This document shows positions 17,222 to 25,381 of a DNA stretch of 64,000 bases, one piece after another. Numbering within the stretch: the stretch's first letter is position 1; each line of letters begins with the position of its first letter. The stretch spans positions 21,178-85,177 of the forward strand of contig CAVPPJ010000059.1 in the NCBI GenBank assembly GCA_963707065.1, given 5' to 3'. The position numbers and the translations under genes were made by a program. Below the pieces are notes generated by a model that saw only the letters and a program-made list of their open reading frames with translations, had not been told where the DNA came from and did no database searches. Origin of the DNA: Palsa-506 sp963707065 (GTDB lineage Bacteria; Actinomycetota; Actinomycetes; Streptosporangiales; Streptosporangiaceae).

Positions 17222-18484
17222 TCAGTTGAAGAGCGACAGGTGGCGGCGGACCGCCTGCAGCAGGCCGATCGCGATCATGTCGGCGAACATGGCGGACCCG
17301 CCGTAGGAGACGAACGGCAGCGGCAGCCCGGTGACCGGCGTGATCCCGATCGTCATGCCGATGTTCACGAACGCCTGCACGGCGAACCAGATCGCGATCC
17401 CGGCCGCGACCAGCATGCCGAACTGGTCATCCGCCTGGGCGGCGATCCGCAGCGCACGGAGAATGACGATGGCGAGCAGCGCGATGATCACGGCCGCGCC
17501 GGCGAAGCCGAGTTCCTCCCCCGCGACCGAGAAGATGAAGTCCGTGTGCTGCTCGGGGACGAAGTTGCCGGCCGTCAGCGGGCCGTGGAAAAGACCGTGG
17601 CCGAGCAGCCCGCCAGAGCCGATCGCGATCTTGGACTGGTCAGCGCTGTAGCCGCTCCCGCGCGGGTCAGCCGACGGGTTCAGGAACGAGGTCACCCGCC
17701 TGAGCTGGTAGGCCTTGAGCAGGTGCAGGTTGACGACCGCGGCGCCGGCGGCCAGGGCGGCCACCGCGAGCGCGGCGAGCCAGCGCAGCCGGATCCCGGA
17801 CAGCGCGATCATGCCCACGGTGATGGCCACCAGCAGGATCGTCACGCCCAGGTCAGGCTGGAGCACCACGAGGACGAGCGGCACGGCCGCGCAAGCCGCC
17901 GCGAGCGCGACCGCGCGGAGCCGGGGCCGCTGCTGGCCGTGCCGCAGGTCGCCGAGGATCATGGCGACCACCAGGATGAGCCCGAGCTTCGCGTACTCCG
18001 ACGGCTCGAACTGGAAGCCGCCGGGCAGCGAGATCCAGGAGTGCGCCCCGTTGACGGTGCTGCCGAGCGGGCTGAGCACGGCCACCAGTCCCAGGCAGGA
18101 CGCTACATAGACGACCGGCGCCCAGCGCCGCAGCCGCCGGTAGTCCAGCGTGCTGCCGGCCAGCATGACGATCAGCCCGAGGCCGATGTTCAGCAGCTGC
18201 TTCTTCAGGTAGGCCCGCGGATCGGCGCCGGCCTGCAGCAGCGCGGGCTGGGTGGCCGACCAGACGAGCAGCGACCCGATCAGGGCCAGGCCGAGGACGG
18301 CGGCCAGCAGGATCCAGTCCATCTGGCGTGCCGCCGAGCCCGCGCGCAGGGTGCGGCGCAGCAATGACGTCGGCTGCGTGGCAGCGCCGGCGCTGCCACG
18401 GCCGGCCTTGCGTACCGGGGCCAGCCCGTTATAGGACGCCTTACGACGGTCTCGCAGGCCCGCCGGGCCGCGCGGGGCGCTCAT
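17222..18484 (-). CDS. rodA: Peptidoglycan polymerase RodA (SEDS family)
   Basis: 420 residues. After a cytoplasmic N-terminal stretch of about 50 residues come some ten membrane segments, with SEDS landmarks GAHSWISLPGGFQFEPSE, the periplasmic loop GLLGHGLFHGPL..FVPEQHTDFIFSV, and GITPVTGLPLPFVSYGGS. It polymerises lipid II glycan together with the class B PBP encoded just before it (ATGA overlap at 18481-18484). The start MSAPRGPAGL is set by that overlap. Confidence 0.95.
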   Translation of the reverse strand: MSAPRGPAGLRDRRKASYNGLAPVRKAGRGSAGAATQPTSLLRRTLRAGSAARQMDWILLAAVLGLALIGSLLVWSATQPALLQAGADPRAYLKKQLLNIGLGLIVMLAGSTLDYRRLRRWAPVVYVASCLGLVAVLSPLGSTVNGAHSWISLPGGFQFEPSEYAKLGLILVVAMILGDLRHGQQRPRLRAVALAAACAAVPLVLVVLQPDLGVTILLVAITVGMIALSGIRLRWLAALAVAALAAGAAVVNLHLLKAYQLRRVTSFLNPSADPRGSGYSADQSKIAIGSGGLLGHGLFHGPLTAGNFVPEQHTDFIFSVAGEELGFAGAAVIIALLAIVILRALRIAAQADDQFGMLVAAGIAIWFAVQAFVNIGMTIGITPVTGLPLPFVSYGGSAMFADMIAIGLLQAVRRHLSLFN

Positions 18485-20556
18485 CGCTTCCGCCCGGTGA
18501 AGCCAGCGGGCGCGATGACCTGGCCGGACCGGGTCACCCTCGGCAGGCCGGGCAGCCGGCCGCCGGGCAGGGCGGCCCGATGGCCTTCCAGCCCGTAAAT
18601 CCCGTCCCAGATCTGGCGCACCGCGGGAGCCGACACGTCGGCGCCGAAGCCGGAGTCCGGGATCATCACGACCACCACGTACTTCGGGTGCCGCAGCGGG
18701 GCGAATGACGCGAAGACCGAGGTGGCGACCTTGCCCTGCACCTGCGCCGTGCCCGTCTTGCCTGCGATCTGCAGCTTGTTCAGCGGGAACCCGCCGAAGG
18801 CGGGCGCGCCGGTGCCCTGGGTGATCACGTCGGCCAGCGCGTCCCTGATGTAGGCGAGGACGCCCTTGGACACCGGCAGGTGGCCGGCCACCGGGGGCCT
18901 GATCTTCCGCACGACCTTGCCGCCCGGGCCGATCAGCGCCTCGCCGATCCGCGGGCTGTACAGGGTGCCGCCGTTGGCCAGCGCGGCGTAGGCCCGGGCC
19001 AGCTGCAGCGGCGTCACCGTCACGTAACCCTGGCCGATCGCGGCATTCACCGCCTGGCCGGGAGTCCACACGTTGCCCGACTGGCAGTCGTCGAACTCGA
19101 TCCGCTGCACGTAGCTGCCGTTGGCGCGGCCGTTCTTGCACCAGAAATGCTTGTACTGCTGGTAGAAGTAATAAAGCCAGGATCGGGTGGGCACGGTCCC
19201 TGTGCTCTCCTCCGGCAGGTCGATCCCGGTGTCCTTGCCGAAGCCCCAGCCGAGTTCCATTTTCTGCATTTCCTGCACCGGAGCGTGCGAGCTGGTCACG
19301 GTGTCCGCATTCCTGCGGTCCTTGAGCCAGATGTCGTAGGCCAGGTTGTAGAACACCGTGTCGCAGGACACCACCAGGGCCTGATGCAGGCTCATGTCAC
19401 CGGAGTCCGACGGCGTGTCATTGTTGAAGACCCGGCCGCCGATGGTGACCGAGCCGGGGCAGCCGTACGGCCCGGCCAGGCTGTAGCCCGCGGCCACGGC
19501 GGCGGCCGTCGAGGTGACCTTCCAGGTCGATCCCGGCGCGTACTGGCCCTGGGTGGCCCGGTTGAGAATCGGCTCGGAGTCCCTGGCGCCGAACAGGCGG
19601 CGGTACTCAGCCGTGGTGATGCCGCCGGTCCAGATGGACGGGTTGTATGTCGGGTAACTCGCCATCGCGATCACCCGGCCGGTGGTGCTCAGCACGACCG
19701 CCGCGCCGGTGGTGGCGCCCGGGTTGCCCGCGGCCTGGGTGCGGTGGATCGCCGCGGCGAGCGCGCGGGACGTGTCCTCCTGCACCCGGGGGTTGATGCT
19801 GGTCACCAGGGTGTCGCCGGCCTTGGCCGCGGTCTGGCTGGTCGTGCCGGTGACGTTGCCGGCGGCGTTGACGGATACCTGCTGGGATCCCGCGCGGCCG
19901 CGAAGCTGCCGGTCGTACTGCTCTTCCAGCCCGGACTGCCCGACAAGGTCCACGCCGGAGAACCCGGTGCTGGTCAGGTGCCGACGCCTGACTTCCTGCG
20001 GGGTGATGGGCTGCAGGTACCCGAGAACCTGGGCGGCCGCATTGCTCACGGCTCCCCGGTACCGGATCACCGGCTGGATCTGGGCGGTAACGCCGGGAAA
20101 CTCGCGGTGGTTCTCCAGGACCTGCACCGCGAGCTTGTCGGTCGTGTGCTCATCGACCGGGATCGGCTGGTACGGCGACCCGGCCCAGCATGGCTGCGGG
20201 ACCCCGGCGGTGCACAGCCGCACCTTCTTCAGCATCGTCGCGCCGCGCATGCCGAGCAGCGCGGCCAGGCTGCGCAGTTCCGGGGTACCGCCACGGGGAC
20301 GCTGCGACACGACGGCCATGTTCACCGAAACCACCAGGGATGGCTTCTCCCCCACCAGCGGGGCGCCCAGGTCGTCGAGGATCTGGCCGCGGACCGACGG
20401 CACGATCACGGTCCTGACCTGATCCTGCCTGGCCAGGCTGGCGTAGGCGGTACCGGTCAGCACCTGCAGGTACCAGAGCCTGCCGCCCAGGCCGATCAGC
20501 AGTGCCGCCACGATGACGTACAGCACCGCCAGGCGCCGCCGTGAGGCCGGGATCAT
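18481..20556 (-). CDS. mrdA: Class B penicillin-binding protein 2 (elongasome transpeptidase)
   Basis: 691 residues. One N-terminal membrane anchor (LAVLYVIVAALLIGLGGRLW), a PBP dimer/pedestal domain (about 50-260), then the transpeptidase with SxxK = STWK in YAPGSTWKV, SxN-type SCD in LVVSCDTVFYN, and KTG in GKTGTAQVQ. It cross-links peptidoglycan together with RodA. It is coupled to both neighbours by ATGA overlaps. Confidence 0.95.
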   Translation of the reverse strand: MIPASRRRLAVLYVIVAALLIGLGGRLWYLQVLTGTAYASLARQDQVRTVIVPSVRGQILDDLGAPLVGEKPSLVVSVNMAVVSQRPRGGTPELRSLAALLGMRGATMLKKVRLCTAGVPQPCWAGSPYQPIPVDEHTTDKLAVQVLENHREFPGVTAQIQPVIRYRGAVSNAAAQVLGYLQPITPQEVRRRHLTSTGFSGVDLVGQSGLEEQYDRQLRGRAGSQQVSVNAAGNVTGTTSQTAAKAGDTLVTSINPRVQEDTSRALAAAIHRTQAAGNPGATTGAAVVLSTTGRVIAMASYPTYNPSIWTGGITTAEYRRLFGARDSEPILNRATQGQYAPGSTWKVTSTAAAVAAGYSLAGPYGCPGSVTIGGRVFNNDTPSDSGDMSLHQALVVSCDTVFYNLAYDIWLKDRRNADTVTSSHAPVQEMQKMELGWGFGKDTGIDLPEESTGTVPTRSWLYYFYQQYKHFWCKNGRANGSYVQRIEFDDCQSGNVWTPGQAVNAAIGQGYVTVTPLQLARAYAALANGGTLYSPRIGEALIGPGGKVVRKIRPPVAGHLPVSKGVLAYIRDALADVITQGTGAPAFGGFPLNKLQIAGKTGTAQVQGKVATSVFASFAPLRHPKYVVVVMIPDSGFGADVSAPAVRQIWDGIYGLEGHRAALPGGRLPGLPRVTRSGQVIAPAGFTGRKR

Positions 20557-22154
20557 GACAAACCTCCGGTGCGGCCGCGGCCGGCCCGGCCCAGCGCCGA
20601 CCGGCTCCCTGGCTTGCGCCTGGTCAGGCGGGCCAGGAACGACCTCCGGCCGTAACGGAACCCGGACTGCCTGAGTGCCGCGTTCCTGCCCGGCGCTGAC
20701 CGGCGGCGAAAGCGCGGCATTGCTCGCTGGGCGGCCGGGCGGAGCGCCGGCCGGGGAGCGCTCAGGCCAGCGGTGCCGGGGCGCGCGGGTCCGCCGGCCG
20801 GTCCGCCGCGCCGCCCCGTCCTGACCGGCCCGATCCTGCCCAGCCCCGTCCTACCCAGCCCGATCCTGGCCAGCCCCGTCCGGCCGAGCCCGGCCCGGCC
20901 CAGCCCGGTCCGGCCGGCCGGATCGCCGCCCAGGCCGATCCGGTCCAGCCTGGTCCTGCGCAGCCCGATCTTGCGCAGCCCGGTCCTGCGCAGCCCGGTC
21001 CTGCGCAGCCCGCTGCCCCGCAGCCTGACGCTCCGCAGCCCGCCACCCCGCAGGCCGCCGCGCCGCCCCGTCCGGCCCGGCCCGATCCTGCCCAGCCCGG
21101 GGCTCCGCGGCCGGCCGCCGGACAGCCCGCCAGCACGCAGCCCGGCACCGCGCGGCATGGTGCTGCGCAGCCCGGCGCGGCGCAGAGCCTGCTGGCCGGA
21201 CGCCCCGCCGCGCAGCGCGGCACCGGCCAGGCCAGCGCCGCGCCGCCCCGATCCCATCCGGATGCTGACCGGGCGGGCCGGCCGCAGGCCATGCGCCCGG
21301 CCCGTGCCGCCCGCCTGCAGGCCGGCGATGGCGGAGCCGGCCTGTCCCGCGCCGGCCCGGAGCCTCGGCCGGTGGCCGCGGCGGGCCTGACCCTGGGCCA
21401 GCCGGCCCGGCAGCAACCCGCTGCCTGCCAGGCCATCACCCTGCCGGGCCGCGTACTTCCCGAACCTGAGCGAGTCCAGCGCGCCCGCTTTCCGGCCGCG
21501 GCCGGAGCCGGGCGCACCGGCCAGCCATCCGGTCCCGGCCAGCGGCGCTGGACGGCTCGGCCGCACCGGGCCGGCCGCCAGGCCGCCCCGGCCCGCTCCC
21601 AGGCCGACCAGCAACCCGGGCAGCGCGCCGCCGACGGCGGTCAGGTCATGCCGGTCAGCGGCGGCCCACCGGCTGGCCCGCATCACCAGGTACACCACGA
21701 ACGGACTGATCAGGATGTCCTGCAGGACGGACGACGGGAGCACAACCCGGATGGCCGGCCAGCTCACACCGGGGTCGCCGAACATCAGGCCGACGATGAC
21801 CTGCAGCACCTCGCCGGCCGCGACGGCCACCGCCGCGATGCCGAGCGAACTGGCCGCCGACCGGTCCACCATCCCGCTCAGCCGCCCGCACCCGTACCCG
21901 ACAAGGCAGAAGACCAGTGCGTGCTCGCCGAGCAGATCACCGGCGGGCGGCGCGACGTCCAGCGCGAGCCCGGCCCAGAAACCGGCCAGCATGCCGGTCA
22001 GGGGCCCGCCGGTCAGGCCCAGCGCGACCACCACGAGCAGCACGAGATCGGGTTCGCCACCCGGCAGCGGGAGCCGGTCGACCACGCTCAGCTGCAGCAT
22101 CAGCGCGACCACGATGAAGCCGGCCGACAGGGCTGCCCGCCTCATCTGCGCCAC
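20553..22154 (-). CDS. mreD: MreD with a long Gly/Leu/Arg-rich repeat tail
   Basis: 533 residues, against roughly 160-230 for most MreD proteins. Residues 1-165 are ordinary MreD with five to six membrane segments (AALSAGFIVVALMLQLSVV, DLVLLVVVALGL, GMLAGFWAGLALDVAPP). After about 170 comes a strongly basic cytoplasmic extension. Its middle (about 340-450) consists of pentads of the form GLxRx, such as GLRRTGLRRTGLRKIGLRRT, from 15-bp DNA repeats. Frame and stop are intact and the stop overlaps mrdA (ATGA), so the tail is translated. Start GTG 22154 or ATG 22145; a duplicated copy of this start region lies upstream. Confidence 0.9.
   Translation of the reverse strand: MAQMRRAALSAGFIVVALMLQLSVVDRLPLPGGEPDLVLLVVVALGLTGGPLTGMLAGFWAGLALDVAPPAGDLLGEHALVFCLVGYGCGRLSGMVDRSAASSLGIAAVAVAAGEVLQVIVGLMFGDPGVSWPAIRVVLPSSVLQDILISPFVVYLVMRASRWAAADRHDLTAVGGALPGLLVGLGAGRGGLAAGPVRPSRPAPLAGTGWLAGAPGSGRGRKAGALDSLRFGKYAARQGDGLAGSGLLPGRLAQGQARRGHRPRLRAGAGQAGSAIAGLQAGGTGRAHGLRPARPVSIRMGSGRRGAGLAGAALRGGASGQQALRRAGLRSTMPRGAGLRAGGLSGGRPRSPGLGRIGPGRTGRRGGLRGGGLRSVRLRGSGLRRTGLRRTGLRKIGLRRTRLDRIGLGGDPAGRTGLGRAGLGRTGLARIGLGRTGLGRIGPVRTGRRGGPAGGPARPGTAGLSAPRPALRPAAQRAMPRFRRRSAPGRNAALRQSGFRYGRRSFLARLTRRKPGSRSALGRAGRGRTGGLS
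20815..21065 (-). repeat. 15-bp tandem repeat array in the mreD tail
   Basis: Roughly a dozen degenerate units like CCTGCGCAGCCCGGT run through the 3' half of mreD with a 15-bp period. The least diverged block is near 20945-21010. Each unit gives one GLxRx pentad, and the frame is never broken. Confidence 0.88.
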
Positions 22155-22236
22155 CCGCCCGGGCCAGCGGCCGGAGCCTCGGCTGCCTCATCTGCGCCAC
22201 CCGCCCGGGCCGGCGCCGGCCGGAAGCCTCGGCTGC
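22141..22236 (-). repeat. Direct duplication of the mreD start region
   Basis: Two adjacent copies, 22141-22186 (46 bp) and 22187-22236 (50 bp), share CTCATCTGCGCCACCCGCCC at one end and AGCCTCGGCTGC at the other. Each contains the minus-strand start GTG-GCG-CAG-ATG-AG. Only the first is in frame with MreD; the upstream copy opens an 88-codon out-of-frame reading frame from 22200. Confidence 0.88.
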
Positions 22237-22242
22237 CTCATC

Positions 22243-23193
22243 TCAGCCGCCCGCTGCCGCGCTGGGCGCGCCCGCCAGCGACGGCGAGGGCTGCGGGGTG
22301 ACCGTGACGGTCACCGTGGGGGTTGGCTTCGGGCCCGCCGGCAGTACGGAGAACCTCGGATTGTGGCGGGGCGGCGCGACCACGATGCCGACCACGCCGA
22401 GCGCGGCGAAATCCGCGTAGGGCCGGACTAGCGCGCGTGCGGTCAGTGTGCCGGCGCTGCTCTGCACCTGGCTGACGACGCCCACCGGCACGCCGGGCAC
22501 GTACGGCCGGTCGTGCACCGACGCGGAGGTCACCAGCTGCTCACCCGGCCGGAGCGCGGCGCCGCCGCCGAGCACCTGCAGCTTCAGCAGGCCGGCTTCC
22601 GAACGGCCCTTGCCCGTCCCCGTCACCCAGCCGATCTGCCCGCCGCCCGCGAGCTGGACGCCGACTACCGAGGTCGTGTCGGAGGCCAGCAGCACCGTGG
22701 CTGTCCGCGCGCTGACGGCGGTCACCGTGCCGACCAGGCCGGCGCCGTTGAGCACGGTTTCCTGCGGCCTGACGCCGTCATCGCTGCCCGCGTCGAGGGT
22801 GACCGATTCGGCGTATCCCTGGCTGACCGCGATCACGTCGGCCGCCACGATCCGGTAGCCGCCGCGCCCGGCCACCTGCAGCAGCCGGCCGAGCTGCGCG
22901 TACTGTGCCCGGCTCAGCTGCTCGCGGCTGAGCTCAGCGCGGAGCCTGATGACCTGTGTCTGCAGGGTCGCGACCTGCGGTCCCGAGCTGCCCGCCGAGC
23001 CGCCGAACAGCCCGGTCACCGGCTGGGTGACCGCGGAAACCCCGCGTTCCGCGCCGCCGAACACTGATCCGCCGAAGTCCCGGAGCCCGCGCAGCGGCGA
23101 AGCGGACCCGTCGCGATAATCGAGCGTGATCAGCACGAGCGCGGCTATCAGCAGGACGCTGAGGAGCAGGCGGGTCCGCCGGGTGTCGCGCAC
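22243..23193 (-). CDS. mreC: Rod shape-determining protein MreC
   Basis: 316 residues from GTG 23193 (VRDTRRTRLLLSVLL), which matches the usual actinobacterial MRDTR start and has GAGGTGA about 5 nt upstream. One membrane anchor (about 8-25), then a coiled-coil (VATLQTQVIRLRAELSREQL), then the two beta-barrel subdomains (YRIVAADVIAVS..., GIVVAPP). The C-terminus is Pro/Thr-rich. It links MreB to periplasmic PBP2/RodA. Confidence 0.93.
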   Translation of the reverse strand: MRDTRRTRLLLSVLLIAALVLITLDYRDGSASPLRGLRDFGGSVFGGAERGVSAVTQPVTGLFGGSAGSSGPQVATLQTQVIRLRAELSREQLSRAQYAQLGRLLQVAGRGGYRIVAADVIAVSQGYAESVTLDAGSDDGVRPQETVLNGAGLVGTVTAVSARTATVLLASDTTSVVGVQLAGGGQIGWVTGTGKGRSEAGLLKLQVLGGGAALRPGEQLVTSASVHDRPYVPGVPVGVVSQVQSSAGTLTARALVRPYADFAALGVVGIVVAPPRHNPRFSVLPAGPKPTPTVTVTVTPQPSPSLAGAPSAAAGG

Positions 23194-23242
23194 TACGGTC
23201 ACCTCGCCATGCCGCTGCCGCGGCTGGAGCTCATCCTGCTGG

Positions 23243-24274
23243 TCAGCGCCGGGACTCTGGAACGAGCACCTGGCGCAGGGTGTCGAAATCCTCCACGCAC
23301 TTGCCCGCGCCGAGCGCCACGGAGTCGAGGGGGTTGTCGGCGATGTGCACCGGCATGCCGGTATCCTCGCGGATCCGCTCGTCCAGCCCGCGTAGCAGCG
23401 CACCGCCGCCGGTCAGCGCGATGCCCCGGTCCATGACATCACCGGACAGCTCGGGCGGGCACTTGTCCAGCGTGGTCTTGACCGCGTCCACGATAACGTT
23501 CACCGGCTCCTCGATGGCGCGGCGGATCTCCTCTGCCGAGATCAGCATGGTCTTGGGCAGCCCGCTGACCAGGTCCCGGCCCCGGATCTCGGCGGTCGGC
23601 TCGTCCACCGACGGGAAGGCCGACCCGAGCGCCATCTTGATCTCCTCGGCGGTCCGCTCGCCGAGCATGAGCGAGTACTCCTTCTTGCCGAAGCTAATGA
23701 TCGCCTGGTCCATCTCGTCGCCGCCGACGCGGATCGACTGCGAGGTCACGATCCCGCCGAGGGAGATCACCGCCACCTCGGTGGTGCCGCCGCCGATGTC
23801 CACCACCATGTTGCCGGTCGGCTCATTGACCGGCAGTCCGGCGCCGATCGCGGCCGCCATCGGTTCCTCGATGATGTAGACGCGGCGGGCGCCCGCCTGG
23901 TGAGCCGCCTCCTTGACCGCGCTCTGCTCCACCCCGGTAATGCCGCTCGGCACGGCCACGACGATCCGCGGCTTGGCAAGATGCCGTCGCTTATGCACTT
24001 TCTGGATGAAATACCGGAGCATTCGCTCAGTTACGTCGAAATCCGCAATTACGCCATCTTTGAGCGGCCTGACAGCGACGATATTGCCGGGTGTCCGGCC
24101 AATCATGCGCTTTGCCTCTACCCCGACGGCGACAATCTGGCCGGTATTAGTATTCAGCGCCACGACCGACGGCTCATTGAGCACGATGCCCCTGCCCCGC
24201 ACGTATACCAGGGTGTTCGCCGTGCCGAGATCGACCGCCATGTCACGGCCCAGAAAGGCCAGCGTGTTACTCAT
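23243..24274 (-). CDS. mreB: Actin-like cell-shape protein MreB
   Basis: 343 residues from ATG 24274 (MSNTLAFLGRDMAVDLGTANT). Actin-fold nucleotide motifs: DLGTANT (phosphate 1), VVDIGGGTTEVAVIS (phosphate 2), and the adenosine motif LTGGGALLRGLDERI. First gene of mreBCD-mrdA-rodA. In actinobacteria MreB often serves spore-wall synthesis, since vegetative growth is polar. A GGAAGG Shine-Dalgarno lies about 13 nt upstream. Confidence 0.97.
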   Translation of the reverse strand: MSNTLAFLGRDMAVDLGTANTLVYVRGRGIVLNEPSVVALNTNTGQIVAVGVEAKRMIGRTPGNIVAVRPLKDGVIADFDVTERMLRYFIQKVHKRRHLAKPRIVVAVPSGITGVEQSAVKEAAHQAGARRVYIIEEPMAAAIGAGLPVNEPTGNMVVDIGGGTTEVAVISLGGIVTSQSIRVGGDEMDQAIISFGKKEYSLMLGERTAEEIKMALGSAFPSVDEPTAEIRGRDLVSGLPKTMLISAEEIRRAIEEPVNVIVDAVKTTLDKCPPELSGDVMDRGIALTGGGALLRGLDERIREDTGMPVHIADNPLDSVALGAGKCVEDFDTLRQVLVPESRR

Positions 24275-24389
24275 GAAAAACGAAAACCTTCCAGCCGGAG
24301 ACCTGCCCGTCAACCTATCGCGGGCCCGTGCTCGCCGCTCCCCGGAACGCGCGCTGGCCTATGTTCTTCATGACCAGGCCCAGGAAGCC

Positions 24390-24800
24390 CTAAACGAGGC
24401 CAGGAAAGAAGATCTTGATTTCCCGCTCGGCAGCTTCCGGCGAGTCTGACCCGTGCACTATGTTCTCCTTCGTCTCCAACGCATGATCACCGCGGATCGT
24501 GCCCGGCACGGCCCGGATCGGGTCAGTCGCTCCGGCCATCGAGCGGAACGACTCGATCACGCGCGGGCCCTCGATCACCGCGGCCACCAGCGGTCCCGAG
24601 GTGATGAAATCGACCAGCGGGGCGTAGAACACCTTGCCTTCGTGCTCAGCGTAGTGCTCCTCGGCGACGTCGCGCGGCAGGGTTCGCAGTTCCAGCGCCA
24701 CGATCCGCAGGCCCTTGCCCTCAATCCTCGATATCACCTCGCCGATCAGGCCCCGGCGCACGCCATCGGGCTTGATCAGGATCAGACTGCGCTCAGACAA
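24390..24800 (-). CDS. ndk: Nucleoside diphosphate kinase
   Basis: 136 residues. The signature NIVHGSDSPEAA carries the phospho-histidine; the N-terminus is SLILIKPDGVRRGLIGEVI. It balances NTP pools. It sits between DUF4233 and mreB, the common actinobacterial order. Confidence 0.97.
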   Translation of the reverse strand: MSERSLILIKPDGVRRGLIGEVISRIEGKGLRIVALELRTLPRDVAEEHYAEHEGKVFYAPLVDFITSGPLVAAVIEGPRVIESFRSMAGATDPIRAVPGTIRGDHALETKENIVHGSDSPEAAEREIKIFFPGLV

Positions 24801-24884
24801 CGAAAATCTCCTTACTGACAGCGATGCACGGCTGGCCCCGTCGTCACGGACCTAGCGAAGAATGCCCTCCCGCGCCCGCGAAGC

Positions 24885-25271
24885 CTACCGGTGGGGCGAA
24901 TCTGCGTGGGGCGAATCTGCGGCGGGCGGCGGCACGCCCTGGGCGAACCCGGCCTGGACCTGCTCGACGCGGTGGCCCAGCCAGATCCCGATCGCCCACA
25001 GTCCGGCGAAGATCACGCCGAGCACGTACATGGCCGGCACGATCACGCCCGCCGCCACCACCAGCACCTGCAGCACGCTGCCGCCCGCGAGCAGCAGCCG
25101 GAGCGGCCCGCGCCTGGCCGCCGCGGCCAGAAACACCGCGGCGACGGCGAGCACGACCCCTGCCGTCACGGCTTCCCGGCGGGGCGCGTGCTCCAGCTTG
25201 ATCGCCACCGGGATCGCCAGCCCGATCACGATCGCTTCCATGATCAGCACCGTGGCGCAGAGTCTCCTCAC
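24885..25271 (-). CDS. DUF4233 family membrane protein
   Basis: 128 residues from GTG 25271 with four predicted membrane segments (LCATVLIMEAIVIGLAIPVAI, AVTAGVVLAVAAVFLAAA, LLLAGGSVLQVLVVAAGVIV, MYVLGVIFAGLWAIGIWL). A small family found almost only between folC and ndk in actinobacteria; function unknown. The C-terminus DSPHADSPHR comes from a 15-bp duplication (24891-24920) next to the stop. Confidence 0.88.
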   Translation of the reverse strand: MRRLCATVLIMEAIVIGLAIPVAIKLEHAPRREAVTAGVVLAVAAVFLAAAARRGPLRLLLAGGSVLQVLVVAAGVIVPAMYVLGVIFAGLWAIGIWLGHRVEQVQAGFAQGVPPPAADSPHADSPHR

Positions 25272-25290
25272 ACCGGATCAGCCCCCTGCC

Positions 25291-25381
25291 CGCGGCCAGT
25301 GATCTCGCGGTCAGTCGTCTCGCGGCCAGTGATCTCGCGGTCAGCCGTCTCGCGGCCAGTCGATCTCGCGGTCGGTCGTCT
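25291..25381. repeat. 30-bp tandem repeat across the folC stop
   Basis: Units at 25291-25320, 25321-25350 and 25351-25381 (the last has one extra base). The core is CGCGGCCAGTGATCTCGCGG, then TCAG[T/C]CGTCT. Read on the minus strand, the unit encodes the PRD(G/D)-stop end of FolC and repeats it downstream. Confidence 0.88.

Noticed and set aside
20815..21065. CRISPR array
   Set aside because: Units are contiguous 15-bp degenerate repeats in an open frame with no spacers and no cas genes. The other arrays in the window fail for the same reason.
20553..22154. Pentapeptide-repeat (Qnr/MfpA-like) protein fused to MreD
   Set aside because: Leu occurs every five residues, but the residue before it is Gly rather than Asp/Asn and the small residue at i-2 is not conserved, so the right-handed quadrilateral helix rule is not met.
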